A stretch of 64,000 bases of DNA from assembly GCF_043197795.1 (NCBI RefSeq), contig NZ_JBICTU010000032.1:1-64000 (forward strand), in the 5' to 3' direction. A program made the translations under genes and the position numbers. The notes beneath the pieces are model-generated. The model was not told the origin of the DNA. It searched no databases and saw only the letters and a list, made by a program, of their open reading frames with translations. This DNA is from Sphaerisporangium sp040649355 (GTDB lineage Bacteria; Actinomycetota; Actinomycetes; Streptosporangiales; Streptosporangiaceae). This document shows positions 33,668 to 52,082 of this stretch, piece by piece (position 1 is the first letter of the stretch; every line of letters begins with the position of its first letter).

Positions 33668-35152
33668 TCACAGGTCATTTCCCGCGTACGACAGGTTGAA
33701 GCTCTTGTTCACCAGGGGGAAGTCGGGGACGATCGCGCCCCCGAGCGCCACGGGCAGGGCCGGCCAGTTGAAGAACGACGGGTCCACGATCTTGACCCGG
33801 CTGAGGGCGCCTCCGGCTGCGAGCTCCACCCGGTGCGTGATCGTCCCGCGCCAGCCCTCGACGATGCCCACCCCGGAGCTCGGCGAGCCCGGCGCGGCGC
33901 GGGGCAGCCGTCCGCCCGTCTCCCCCGGCGCGAGCCCCTCGCACAGCCGCGCGATCAGCTCGATGGAGGTGGCGATCTCCTCCAGGCGGACCTGGAACCG
34001 GGCCAGCACGTCACCGTCCGAACGGGTGGCCGCCGCGAACGGGCCGATGTCGGTGAAGGGGTGGTCGCGGCGGGCGTCCACCGCGAGACCGCTGGCCCGC
34101 GCGACGTACCCGAGGGCCCCGAGGTCCGCCGCGGCCTCGGCGGTCAGCACGGCGGTGCCGGCGAACCGGTCGGTCACGACGGTGTGCCCGAGCGCCAGGC
34201 CGGCGATCTCGGCCACGTCGGCGCCGACGGCACGCAGCGCGGCGAGGTCGGGCAGCGCGCGCAGGGCGGCGCCACCTGGCCTCACCCCGCCGCGCAGCAG
34301 CCGGTGGCCGGTGACCTCGGCGTTGAGCCGGAGCAACCGCTCGCGGACGCGCCCGCAGTGCGCGTTGAGGATGCCGTGGCCCACGTCGTTGCACAGGGCG
34401 CCGATGTCGGTGACGTGGTTGTAGAGGCGTTCCAGTTCGAGCAGGACGGCGCGCCCGCGCTGCGTCGCGGCGCCGAGGACGCATCCGGTCGCCTCCTCCA
34501 CCGCGAGGCAGTAGGCCAGGGCGTGGCCGACGGAGGTGTCCCCGCTGACGCGCTCGGCGAGCGCCAGCCCCTCGGCCGGCCGGCGCCCGGTGAACAGCTT
34601 CTCGACGCCCCGGTGGACGAACCACAGCCGGGCCTTCAGCTTGAGGATCGTCTCCCCCACCACCGAGAACCGGAAGTGGCCCGGCTCGATCAGCCCCGCG
34701 TGCACCGGGCCGACGGGGATCTCGTACACGCCCGGCCCCTCCACGGTGAGGAAGGGGTACGGGCCCTCGGGGTCGCCGAACTCCGGCGCGGGCCCGGCGT
34801 CGGCCCGCATGGGATACCAGCCCCTCGGCCAGTGGTGGTGGCGGACCAGGCGATGGGGAAGCGGGTGACGCATCGGGACGATGCCATACAGATCACGCAT
34901 TTCCCGTTCGAACCGGCCCGCCGGGAAGGACAGCCCGGCGAGGCTCGGGATCACCGGTTCGCACAGGTCGAGGTGTACGTGCACTTCGGCGCGCCGGTCC
35001 GGCGACCCGGCGGTGTACAGGTACACCACGCGCAGGGCTCCGGCGTCCTCGTGGGCGGCCACCAGGGCCAGGCGGTAGCCGCCGGCGAGCAGCCGTGCCG
35101 TGCGGTCGGCCAGCTCGCCGGTCCGTACGTTGACGATGAGACGGCCGGTCAC
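33668..35152 (-). CDS. hydrogenase-4-like large subunit without NiFe ligands (NuoCD/HyfG type)
   Basis: 494 residues. The N-terminal ~140 residues resemble NuoC (FEREMRDLYGIVPMRHPLPH); the rest resembles the group 4 [NiFe]-hydrogenase large subunit/NuoD. In true hydrogenases two CxxC pairs bind the NiFe centre. Here the first site reads ERVSGDTSVGH instead of ER-x-CGxCxxxH, and the C-terminal site reads DPSFFNWPAL with no cysteines, ending NKSFNLSYAGNDL. It cannot carry NiFe and so is not a hydrogenase; it probably forms the quinone- or redox-coupled core of an Ehr complex. Equivalent to Rv0087 (hycE) by gene order. It overlaps the preceding gene by four bases and is the last gene of a six-gene operon. 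Confidence 0.88.
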   Translation of the reverse strand: MTGRLIVNVRTGELADRTARLLAGGYRLALVAAHEDAGALRVVYLYTAGSPDRRAEVHVHLDLCEPVIPSLAGLSFPAGRFEREMRDLYGIVPMRHPLPHRLVRHHHWPRGWYPMRADAGPAPEFGDPEGPYPFLTVEGPGVYEIPVGPVHAGLIEPGHFRFSVVGETILKLKARLWFVHRGVEKLFTGRRPAEGLALAERVSGDTSVGHALAYCLAVEEATGCVLGAATQRGRAVLLELERLYNHVTDIGALCNDVGHGILNAHCGRVRERLLRLNAEVTGHRLLRGGVRPGGAALRALPDLAALRAVGADVAEIAGLALGHTVVTDRFAGTAVLTAEAAADLGALGYVARASGLAVDARRDHPFTDIGPFAAATRSDGDVLARFQVRLEEIATSIELIARLCEGLAPGETGGRLPRAAPGSPSSGVGIVEGWRGTITHRVELAAGGALSRVKIVDPSFFNWPALPVALGGAIVPDFPLVNKSFNLSYAGNDL

Positions 35153-36618
35153 GGGGTCGCTCCCGCCATGGTCGCGGCGGCCTCCAGCAGCGGGCGCATC
35201 GGCCCGGCGGCTACGCCGAGGACGGCGCAGGCGACCAGGCCCGCGATCAGCGGCACCGCCGAGGCGCGCGTCAGCCGTATCGCCGCGCCGCCCGGCGGGG
35301 GCGCGCCGAGCAGCATGCGCCTCCCGCCCGACAGCACTCCGGCCCCGATGACCAGCGTCAACGCCAGCGCCGCCGCCACCGCCCAGCCGAACCCGGCGGT
35401 GAACCCGGCTCGGGCGATCCCGAGCTCGCTGGCGAACAGGCTGAACGGAGGCATGCCCGTCAGCGCGAGCAGGCCGAGGCCGAAGGCGCCCGCGAGGAGC
35501 GGAGCCCGCGAGGCGAGGCCGCCCACCGCCGCGATCCTGCTGCTCCCGAAGGCCTGCCGGATGTGGCCCGAGGAGAGGAACAGCACCGACTTGCCGAGCC
35601 CGTGCCCGAGGATGTGCAGCAGTACGGCCGCCATGGCGAGCCGACTGCCGATGGCGGCCCCGAGCGCCACCAGGCCCATGTGCTCGATGCTGGAGTAGGC
35701 GATCATGCGGATGTAGTCGCGCTGGGCCAGCAGCAGCGCCGCCGAGACCGACAGGGACGCCAGGGCCGCGATGATGAGCAGCGTGCGGGTGAACCCGGCG
35801 CCGAGGGCGACGTCGGCGATCACCTTAACGCGGAGGATGGCGTAGAACGCCACCGACAGCAGCACCCCGGACATGAGCGCGGACACCGGCGCCGGGGTCT
35901 GGCCGTAGGCGTCGGGCAGCCAGGCGTGCATCGGCGCCAGCCCCGCCTTGGTGCCGAACCCGAGCACGAGGAGGACCACGGCGGTGCGCATCACCCCGGG
36001 GTCCAGGCCGGCCGCGTCGCCGGACAGGACCGCCCAGTCGAGCGCGCCGGCCGCCGGCACGCCGGCGCGCAGGGCCGCGTAGTGGGTGAGCACCACGCCG
36101 AGCAGGGCCAGCGTGATGCCGACCGAGCAGATCACGACGTACTTCCAGGCCGCCTCAACGGCCTGCCGCGTACGGCGGTGCCCGACCAGGAACGCGGTGA
36201 GGATCGTGGTGGCCTCCACCGCGACCCACAGCACCCCGAGGCTCGCCGCGAGCACCGCGACAGCCATGGCGGCGACGAACGCCTGGGTGAGGATGCCGTA
36301 CCTGCGGGTGGCGCGGGGACCGGTGCGCCCGGCGGCGAGCTCGGCGGCCATGTACGCGGGCCCTGCGAGCGCCGCGAGCAGGGCCACCACGCCGATCACG
36401 ATCAGCATGAAGGCGCTCAGCGCGTCGGCGCGGAGCAACCCCGAGAGCGCCGTCCTGGGCTGGGCGGTGGTGGCCACGGCCAGCGCGACCGCGCAGCCCA
36501 GCGACCCGGCCGCCGCCCCCGCGCCCAGCCAGGCCGTGACGGCGCGCCAGCCGAACACGGCGTAGCCGAGCGCCGCGAGGAGCGGGAACAGGATCGGGGC
36601 GATCACGAGAAGACTCAC
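35149..36618 (-). CDS. NuoN/M-like proton-pumping subunit (HyfF/HycQ type)
   Basis: 489 residues, GTG start behind GGAGG. About fourteen hydrophobic segments; the antiporter-like core shows AGLAPMHAWLPDAYGQTPAP (the HxWLPDAH-type loop with the conserved His/Lys channel), VSALMSGVLLSVAFYAILR and YSSIEHMGLVALG. This is the MrpA/D-like subunit that carries protons or sodium in complex I and group 4 hydrogenases. It has the same place in the operon as Rv0086 (hycQ) in M. tuberculosis. A 91-bp gap before it contains a small hairpin, the only sizeable break in the operon. It overlaps the large-subunit gene by four bases. Confidence 0.88.
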   Translation of the reverse strand: MSLLVIAPILFPLLAALGYAVFGWRAVTAWLGAGAAAGSLGCAVALAVATTAQPRTALSGLLRADALSAFMLIVIGVVALLAALAGPAYMAAELAAGRTGPRATRRYGILTQAFVAAMAVAVLAASLGVLWVAVEATTILTAFLVGHRRTRQAVEAAWKYVVICSVGITLALLGVVLTHYAALRAGVPAAGALDWAVLSGDAAGLDPGVMRTAVVLLVLGFGTKAGLAPMHAWLPDAYGQTPAPVSALMSGVLLSVAFYAILRVKVIADVALGAGFTRTLLIIAALASLSVSAALLLAQRDYIRMIAYSSIEHMGLVALGAAIGSRLAMAAVLLHILGHGLGKSVLFLSSGHIRQAFGSSRIAAVGGLASRAPLLAGAFGLGLLALTGMPPFSLFASELGIARAGFTAGFGWAVAAALALTLVIGAGVLSGGRRMLLGAPPPGGAAIRLTRASAVPLIAGLVACAVLGVAAGPMRPLLEAAATMAGATP

Positions 36619-36646
36619 GCGACCTCCCCGCCCACCGGCCGGAAGG

Positions 36647-36661
36647 CCCTTCGCCGAAGGG
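36647..36661. repeat. short inverted repeat in the intercistronic gap
   Basis: CCCTTCG-C-CGAAGGG, perfect 7-1-7, between the HyfE-like and HyfF-like genes. On RNA it would form a five- to six-bp stem. It may modulate the relative expression or processing of the two cistrons. Confidence 0.3.
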
Positions 36662-36709
36662 ATGCGCGGCTCATCGCGTCCGCGGCGTGGTCGTCATGTG
36701 GGCCGTCCA

Positions 36710-37369
36710 TCAGTCGCGCAGCTCCCGTAGCTCGTCCAGGTCGGTGCCGCCGAAGGCGGCGCGCATGCGTGTGGTGAGAACCTGCAACACCAGTACGGCG
36801 AGCAGCACATCCAGCGAGACGCCCAGCTCGACGACCACGGGCACCCCGCTGGTGGTGAGGAAGGCGGTCGCGGTGATGGCGTTGTCCATGAGCAGGAACC
36901 CGACCACCTGTGACAGCGCCCTGCGCCTGCTGACCAGGACGAAGAACCCGACCAGCAGCACGGTCAGGGCGACGGGCACCGCCCGTGTGGAAGGGGTGGG
37001 CGTGAGCCGTACCAGCGGCTGGGAGATGTCGTAGGCCACCATCGCCAGCACGGCCGCCACCAGCAACGAGGTGGCCACGTTGACCAGCGGCCTGCTCTCG
37101 CGGTCCTCTCCCCCGGCCACCAGCGCGCGGCGCATGAGATGCGGCAGCAGCCCGGCGCGCAGCCCGCCCACCGCGACGCCCGCCACGGCGAGCTCGGCGG
37201 ATCCCTCGTGGGCCGCCAGCACGAGCACCATGGCGGCCAGGGCGACGCCCTGCCAGGCGAAAAGCCGGACGATGGCCGCCAGGTCGTGCCGCCCGAGCAC
37301 CAGCACCCCGGCGAGCAGGAACGCCCCGCAGGCCAGATCGAGCAAGGGCACGTACATCGATTCGTTCAT
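36710..37369 (-). CDS. small membrane subunit (HyfE/HycP type)
   Basis: 219 residues with six to seven hydrophobic segments. LRAGLLPHLMRRAL, GFFVLVSRRRALSQVVGFLLMDNAITATAF and GVPVVVELGVSLDVLLAV match the HyfE family, which corresponds to a NuoK-like subunit with extra helices and contains a buried acidic residue (VELG) on the ion path. It occupies the position of Rv0085 (hycP). Seven bases separate it from the NuoH-like gene upstream. The normal length and clean frame argue for a working subunit. Confidence 0.85.
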   Translation of the reverse strand: MNESMYVPLLDLACGAFLLAGVLVLGRHDLAAIVRLFAWQGVALAAMVLVLAAHEGSAELAVAGVAVGGLRAGLLPHLMRRALVAGGEDRESRPLVNVATSLLVAAVLAMVAYDISQPLVRLTPTPSTRAVPVALTVLLVGFFVLVSRRRALSQVVGFLLMDNAITATAFLTTSGVPVVVELGVSLDVLLAVLVLQVLTTRMRAAFGGTDLDELRELRD

Positions 37370-37375
37370 GTCATC

Positions 37376-38320
37376 TCACGTGAGGAAGCAGGAAGCGGCG
37401 ACGGCCAGCAGCGCCAGCATGAAGGACCCGGCCAGCAGCTCGGGGATGCGGAACAGGCGCAGCTTGGCCATGAACACCTCGGCGGCGGCGAGCACCGTGC
37501 CGAGCACGGCGACCTTGACCACCAGCACCGCCATCGCGAGCGCCACCGAGGCCGGCCCCGCTCCGGTGGTGGCGATGCCCCAGGGGACGAAGAGGCTGCC
37601 GAGCAGCCCCAGCAGCACGGAGAGCCGCATCGCCGACGCCCACTCGATCAGCGCCAGGTCCGGTCCCGCGTACTCCAGGATCATCGCCTCGTGGATCATC
37701 GTGAGTTCCAGGTGCGTCGAGGGGTTGTCCACCGGGATGCGCCCGGTCTCGGCCATGGTGACCACCACCAGGGCGACGGCCGCGAGCAGGCTGACCGGGG
37801 AGATCACCGCCAGCGGGTTACGCAGGGCCGAGGTGACGATCACGCCCAGGTTGGTGGACCCGGCCCGCACCGACAGCGCGAAGATCGACAGCAGGATGGT
37901 CGGCTCCACCAGAGCCAGCACCGTGACCTCGCGGCTCGCGCCCATCCCGCCGAACGCCGTCCCGGTGTCCAGCCCTCCGAGGGCCAGCGCCACCGACCCG
38001 AGGGCCAGCAGGGCGGCCACCGCGAACAGGTCGGCCACGCCGTCGAGCGGGGAGCGCGTGGTGACCAGGGGCACCACCGCGGCCACCACCAGGGCGGTGC
38101 CGGCCAGCACGAGAGGCGCCATGCGGAACACCCATCCGGTGCCGTGCGGGATGATGGCCTCCTTCCTTCCCAGCTTGCGCAGGTCACGGCACGCCTGGCC
38201 CACCCCGGCGCCCGCCCGCCCCTCCAGCCGGGCGCGGACCTGCCGCATCAACCCGGCCAGCAGGGGCGAGCCCACGGCCACGAGCACGACCTGCGCCACC
38301 GCGCCCACCAGCCCGGTCAC
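37376..38320 (-). CDS. NuoH-like membrane subunit (HyfC/HycD type)
   Basis: 314 residues, eight hydrophobic segments. VRARLEGRAGAGVGQACRDL with KLGRKEAI, then TMAETGRIPVDNPSTHLELT and MIHEAMILEYAGPDLALIEW are the conserved loops of NuoH/HycD, including the acidic residues that form the quinone-site entrance in complex I. It anchors the soluble arm to the membrane arm. Equivalent to Rv0084 (hycD). It follows the large HyfB-like gene by 34 bp. Confidence 0.9.
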   Translation of the reverse strand: MTGLVGAVAQVVLVAVGSPLLAGLMRQVRARLEGRAGAGVGQACRDLRKLGRKEAIIPHGTGWVFRMAPLVLAGTALVVAAVVPLVTTRSPLDGVADLFAVAALLALGSVALALGGLDTGTAFGGMGASREVTVLALVEPTILLSIFALSVRAGSTNLGVIVTSALRNPLAVISPVSLLAAVALVVVTMAETGRIPVDNPSTHLELTMIHEAMILEYAGPDLALIEWASAMRLSVLLGLLGSLFVPWGIATTGAGPASVALAMAVLVVKVAVLGTVLAAAEVFMAKLRLFRIPELLAGSFMLALLAVAASCFLT

Positions 38321-38354
38321 GCGGCCCCCTCCCCGGACCGCGCCGCCGGCCCCG

Positions 38355-40364
38355 TCACCAGACCACCGCCAGCACGATCAGCATGCCGGTGAGCGCGTAG
38401 AACCCGTAGGCGAGATACCGGTGGACGCTGCCGTCAGCCAGTCGCGTGGCACGGCGGCCGACCACGGCCGCGGCGGCCAGCACCGGGTCGTACAGCCGCC
38501 GCTCGACTCGGTCGCGTATCCGGGCGCGGAACTGGACGCTCTCCACGATGTAGGCCGACTCCTTCACCGGGGTGACGTCCAGGTCGCTCTCGGGGGCGAG
38601 CACGTTGTCGAAGACCCGCTGCAACGGCTGGGCGAACGAGGTGGCGGTGTACTCCATGCGCGGCGACATGGGTCCGGCCCCGCAGTCCCACAACCGCGCC
38701 GGGCGCCGTGCCCGCCGCCTGGCGAGCAGCCGTACCGCGCCGAGCGCGCCCACCCCCGCGATGACGAGCGCGGCGGCCAGCAGCAGCGGGGACATCGTCC
38801 CCGCGGTCCTCGTGAGCCGCAGCGTCAACTCGCCGCCCACCCCGCCCGCCCCGGGAAGCAACGTGGCGACCGTGCGGGAGAGGGCGGGCAGGACGGCGGT
38901 CGGGGCGAGCGCGAGGCCCGCGCAGCACGCCGCCGCGAGCGCCATCCCGCCGAGCATGACGGGCGGGCTCTCGGCCGCGCGCCCGGCCTCCGCGGTGCGC
39001 GGGCGGGCGAGGAACCCCACGCCGAAGGCCTTGACGAAGGTGGCGACCCCGAGGCCCGCCGTCAGCGCGATCACCCCCACGGCCGCAGGCATCGTGACGG
39101 CCCCCGTCACACCCGAGCTGGGCAGGGAGTGGATGAGGCTCTGCAGGAGCAGCCACTCGCTGACGAACCCGTTGCCGGGCGGCAGCGCGGAGGCGGCGAG
39201 GGCGCCGACCGCGAACAGCGCGGTCGTGTACGGCATCCGGCCCCGCAGGCCCCCGAGCGCGTCCAGGTCGCGTGTCCCGGTGGCGTGCAGGACGGACCCC
39301 GCCGAAAGGAACAGCAGCGTCTTGAACGCGGAGTGGTTGACCACGTGCAGCAGCGCGGCGGCCAGCGCGAGGCCCGCGAGCATCGGGTTCCCGCAGGCGG
39401 CGATGAACCCGGCCGCGCCCACGCCGATCAGGACCAGCCCCATGTTCTCGGTGGTGGAGTAGCCGAGCAGCCGCTTGAGGTCGGAGGCGACCGTGGCCTG
39501 CAGGACGCCGAACAGCGCCGACAGGGCGCCGGCCGCGAGCACCAGCAGCCACCACCAGGCCGGGCCGCCGTGCAGCAGGTCCATGCCGACCCGGACTATT
39601 CCGTACACACCCATGTTGACCATGGCCCCGCTCATCATGGCCGACACCTGGCTCGGCGCCTCCGGATGGGCGCGCGGGAGCCAGACGTGCAACGGCACGA
39701 CGCCGGCCTTGGAGGCGAAGCCCACCAGCGTCGCGAGGAACACGGTGCCGGACACCGCGGGAGACAGCTCGGCCTCCCTGAGCTGGGCGAAGGAGTCACC
39801 TCCGGCACTCGCGGCGAAGGCGGCCAACCCGGTCAGGATCGCCACGAAGCCGAGGTGGGTCATCACGGCGTACCACAGCGCCGCCTCGCCCACGGCGGCA
39901 CGGCGCGCGTGCTCGGCCGGCACCAGCAGCAGCGAGGTGATCGCCATCAGCTCCCACGCGGCCAGCAGCGTGCTCACGCTCGCCGCCACGGGCACCAGCA
40001 GCATGGCCGCAAGGAACAGCGGGGGCGTCGCCTGTGCCACGCGGCCGTCCAGGCCGTGCCGGGTGTAGCCGATTCCGTAGATCGCGGCGCACACCGCGAC
40101 CGCGCCGGTGACCGCGACGAACGTCCCGGCCAGCGGGTCGAGCGCGAGGCGCGCGCCCGCCAGCGGGAGCACGCCGGGGAGCCAGGCCGACCAGGTCTGC
40201 CCGGCGAGCGCCGCGACGCCCGCCGAGGCCCCCGACGCGCCCGCGCAGGCCATCCCCACACCCACCACCAGCGGCCGGACGCTGCGCGGGGTCATCACCC
40301 CGGCCAGCGCCGAGGCCAGGCACAGGCCCAGCGCGGACGTCAGGAACGTTCCGGCCGCGTTCAC
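38355..40364 (-). CDS. NuoL/M-like proton-pumping subunit (HyfB type)
   Basis: 669 residues from the GTG at 40364, whose TG lies in the TGA of the preceding gene (GTGA overlap). About sixteen hydrophobic segments. The antiporter core has VVPLHVWLPRAHPEAPSQVS, MMSGAMVNMGVYGIVRVG, YSTTENMGLVLIG and HVVNHSAFKTLLFLSAGSV. The C-terminal region has a long loop with RARRPARLWDCGAGP and ends with hydrophobic sequence (YLAYGFYALTGMLIVLAVVW). It is one of two antiporter-like subunits in the operon, so the complex would have two ion channels plus that at the NuoH/K-like base. Equivalent to Rv0083. Confidence 0.88.
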   Translation of the reverse strand: MNAAGTFLTSALGLCLASALAGVMTPRSVRPLVVGVGMACAGASGASAGVAALAGQTWSAWLPGVLPLAGARLALDPLAGTFVAVTGAVAVCAAIYGIGYTRHGLDGRVAQATPPLFLAAMLLVPVAASVSTLLAAWELMAITSLLLVPAEHARRAAVGEAALWYAVMTHLGFVAILTGLAAFAASAGGDSFAQLREAELSPAVSGTVFLATLVGFASKAGVVPLHVWLPRAHPEAPSQVSAMMSGAMVNMGVYGIVRVGMDLLHGGPAWWWLLVLAAGALSALFGVLQATVASDLKRLLGYSTTENMGLVLIGVGAAGFIAACGNPMLAGLALAAALLHVVNHSAFKTLLFLSAGSVLHATGTRDLDALGGLRGRMPYTTALFAVGALAASALPPGNGFVSEWLLLQSLIHSLPSSGVTGAVTMPAAVGVIALTAGLGVATFVKAFGVGFLARPRTAEAGRAAESPPVMLGGMALAAACCAGLALAPTAVLPALSRTVATLLPGAGGVGGELTLRLTRTAGTMSPLLLAAALVIAGVGALGAVRLLARRRARRPARLWDCGAGPMSPRMEYTATSFAQPLQRVFDNVLAPESDLDVTPVKESAYIVESVQFRARIRDRVERRLYDPVLAAAAVVGRRATRLADGSVHRYLAYGFYALTGMLIVLAVVW

Positions 40365-40846
40365 CGGCCGGTCAGCCCGCGCAGCGCCTCGACGATGGCC
40401 CCGGGCTCCGGCGGGCATCCCGCCACCTCGACGTCCACGGGCAGCACGTCCTTGACCGCGCCGACCACACCGTACGCCCCGGCGAACACGCCGCAGTTCC
40501 TGGCGCAGTCGCCGAGCGCGATCACCAGGCACGGCTCGGGGACCGCTTCATGGCTGCGCCGCAGGGCGACCTCCATGTTGCGCGTCACAGGGCCGGTCAC
40601 CAGCAGCGCGTCCGCGTGCCGGGGCGAGGCCACCAGGCGCGCCCCGTAGCGTTCGGCGTCGTACACCGGCCCGAACGCCGAGGCGATCTCCACTTCGCAC
40701 CCGTTGCACGAGCCCGCGTCGACATGCCGTATCTGCACGGAACCGCCGAACTCGGCCGCGGCGGGCACGGTGTCGCCACCGGCCCTCTCCGGCGCCGGTT
40801 CGGCCACCCTGCCCGTATTTCGTATCTTCCGCCACAGACCGATCAC
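40361..40846 (-). CDS. NuoB-like [4Fe-4S] subunit (HyfI/HycG type)
   Basis: 161 residues, GTG start behind GAGGTG. All four ligands of the terminal N2-type cluster are present: SCNGCEVE (two), IALGDCARNC (the third in GDC) and VAGCPPEP (fourth). Thus electron transfer to the end of an iron-sulfur chain is still possible although the neighbouring large subunit has no NiFe site. The N-terminal 35 residues are an Ala/Glu-rich extension. First gene of the leftward six-gene operon (equivalent to Rv0082, which is longer). No HycB/NuoI-like polyferredoxin gene is present next to it, so the electron donor is unknown. Confidence 0.88.
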   Translation of the reverse strand: MIGLWRKIRNTGRVAEPAPERAGGDTVPAAAEFGGSVQIRHVDAGSCNGCEVEIASAFGPVYDAERYGARLVASPRHADALLVTGPVTRNMEVALRRSHEAVPEPCLVIALGDCARNCGVFAGAYGVVGAVKDVLPVDVEVAGCPPEPGAIVEALRGLTGR

Positions 40847-41761
40847 GACGACACCTCAGCGACTGGGGAGATGGATGGGGGACGCGTCGAAGCACGGCCG
40901 ACATCGGCCCGGCGAGCGGCTCGTACGAACCGCTCCCGTCTCGTTTCGTTCGGCTCCGCCGTGTCCCCGCCCGGGGATCAATTCAGGTAGGAGTCGCGTG
41001 CCGCCTCAGCGGCCCGGTCGCATCCGCACCGCTGAGCGCGTACACGAACGTCGAGATCTCGCGCGTGGCGAAACGATACCCATGCGTAGTCGTATCACAA
41101 CTCACTGTGACGGGTTGGAGCCTCTACTTCGCCCACCACGGCGGGGTGACGCGCCGGAAGAGGACCGTTGTCGCCCGTTTTCTGGCCAGGGTCCGTTCGC
41201 CAGGGGCGTCGGCGGGGTGGTCGTCGGCGGTGTGCCTGTCCACGGGCCGGCGGGGCGGGCGTCACGGCGCCGTCCCGCGGATTCCATTTACTCCGTGAAC
41301 CTGCCGGCAGGATACGCGGGGACCGGCGTTCGCGTCCAATTATGTTTCTTGATGAATCGACTAATGAAACGCCTATGACAAGCGCTTAATGGGCGCGCTC
41401 TTGACTGTTTCGGGAAATTCATGCGACCGTCGAATACGTGAATCACCGCACACCACACGGTGTCACCGCCCCGGCCGCGGGCGAGGCACTTTACCACGGT
41501 GATGCTCTGGAAAGAGGGACGACCGGGCGTACCGAATGCGGCGGAGAAATGTAGTCGTAACACCCGGATGAAAGCGTCCGCGGGTTTCTCGTCAGATCGG
41601 CCGATAAAGGCCGGGCCGGGCCTGCTCCGTCACGGGGGTGCGGCACCGGGTCGGCGCGAGGGGGACGATCCGCGCCGTCGCGGATATCCGGACACGCCGG
41701 GCCGTCGACGTCACCCGTTCACAGGAAGCCCGTGGATCACGACAAGAGGCGGAAGTTGGAA
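40847..41761. other. 915-bp divergent intergenic region
   Basis: Separates the leftward membrane-complex operon from the rightward PKS gene. No open frame here has family resemblance. A 10-bp palindrome CGAGATCTCG lies at 41052-41061, and ACACC-ACAC-GGTGT near 41448-41461. GC content falls noticeably around 41290-41450. A TTGACT near 41402 has no -10 partner. The length suggests long leaders or regulatory sites rather than a lost gene, but I cannot place a promoter. Confidence 0.4.
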
Positions 41762-51412
<9,651 letters not shown>

Positions 51413-51419
51413 CCAGGCC

Positions 51420-51460
51420 AGGGAGTCCAGCTCTGTCTTCACACAGATGTCGGGCTCCCT
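51420..51460. terminator. interrupted hairpin after the PKS gene
   Basis: AGGGAG (51420-51425) pairs with CTCCCT (51455-51460), and inside TCTGT (51432-51436) pairs with ACAGA (51443-51447) around loop CTTCAC. It lies in the 84-bp gap between the convergent PKS and MOSC genes. A plausible but imperfect terminator. Confidence 0.35.
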
Positions 51461-51496
51461 CCTGTCGCTGACGCAGGTGATCCCTGACTTCGGGGT

Positions 51497-52060
51497 CTAT
51501 GCGGTGGTCCGCCGGAGGGCCAGTTCCTTTTCCCCCTCTGGCAGCGCGTCGGCGACCAGTAGCCGCGGCAGCAGTCGCGGTTCCAGGGTCACCGCCCGGA
51601 AGACGAGCGCGACGGTCACGTCGTGGGAGGGCCGGTGCACGACCTCGACCGGGTCAGCGGCGCGGATCTCGCCGGGCTCGATCACGCGCAGATACGCGCC
51701 CGGCCGGGCGGCCCGCGTGAACCGCTTGATCCAGCCGTCACGCTCCAGCCAGCCCTGGAAGGTCCCACACGGGATACGCGCGCACGACACCTCCAGGACC
51801 GCATCCGGCCCGATCCGCCAACGCTCACCGATCAGGGCGCCGTTGACGTCCAACCCCTGGGTGGTGAGGTTCTCCCCGAAGACTCCGTTCCCGAGCGACC
51901 TGCCCAGCTCGGTCTCCCACTCGTCGAGATCCTCGCGGGCATAGGCGTAGACGGCCTGGTCGGGACCGCCGTGGTTCTTCACGTCATAGACTCGGTCACC
52001 GACGAGGCCGACCGCGCCGGTGCCGTTCTGCCGCGTGGCCGTCCGCGTCCTGCGGCGCAT
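51497..52060 (-). CDS. MOSC domain protein, possibly N-terminally short
   Basis: 187 residues. GVFGENLTTQGLDVNGALIG, VYDVKNHGGPDQAVYAYARED, LEVSCARIPCGTFQGWL (with the conserved Cys) and PGAYLRVIEPGEIRAADPVEV match the YiiM-like MOSC family, beta-barrel proteins linked to molybdenum cofactor sulfur transfer and detoxification of N-hydroxylated compounds. Family members are usually ~210-230 residues with ~30 more at the N-terminus than seen here. The frame stays open upstream of the ATG at 52060 without another usual start, into the end of the SnoaL-like gene, so the true start may be missed or the gene may be trimmed. It is the last gene of a leftward operon with the peptide transporter. Confidence 0.75.
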   Translation of the reverse strand: MRRRTRTATRQNGTGAVGLVGDRVYDVKNHGGPDQAVYAYAREDLDEWETELGRSLGNGVFGENLTTQGLDVNGALIGERWRIGPDAVLEVSCARIPCGTFQGWLERDGWIKRFTRAARPGAYLRVIEPGEIRAADPVEVVHRPSHDVTVALVFRAVTLEPRLLPRLLVADALPEGEKELALRRTTA

Positions 52061-52082
52061 CTCGCGCTCAGCCGCGACGGGC

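Noticed and set aside
37071..40649. A plus-strand open frame of about 1190 codons opposite the membrane-complex operon
   Set aside because: Antisense shadow of HyfE/HyfC/HyfB-like genes; low-complexity composition and no family pattern.
33668..40846. Calling the six-gene operon a formate hydrogenlyase or hydrogenase
   Set aside because: Both cysteine pairs for NiFe binding are absent from the large subunit, and no maturation or formate dehydrogenase genes are nearby.
41390..41440. TTGACT near 41402 as the PKS promoter
   Set aside because: No acceptable -10 at 16-19 bp and more than 300 bp from the start codon.
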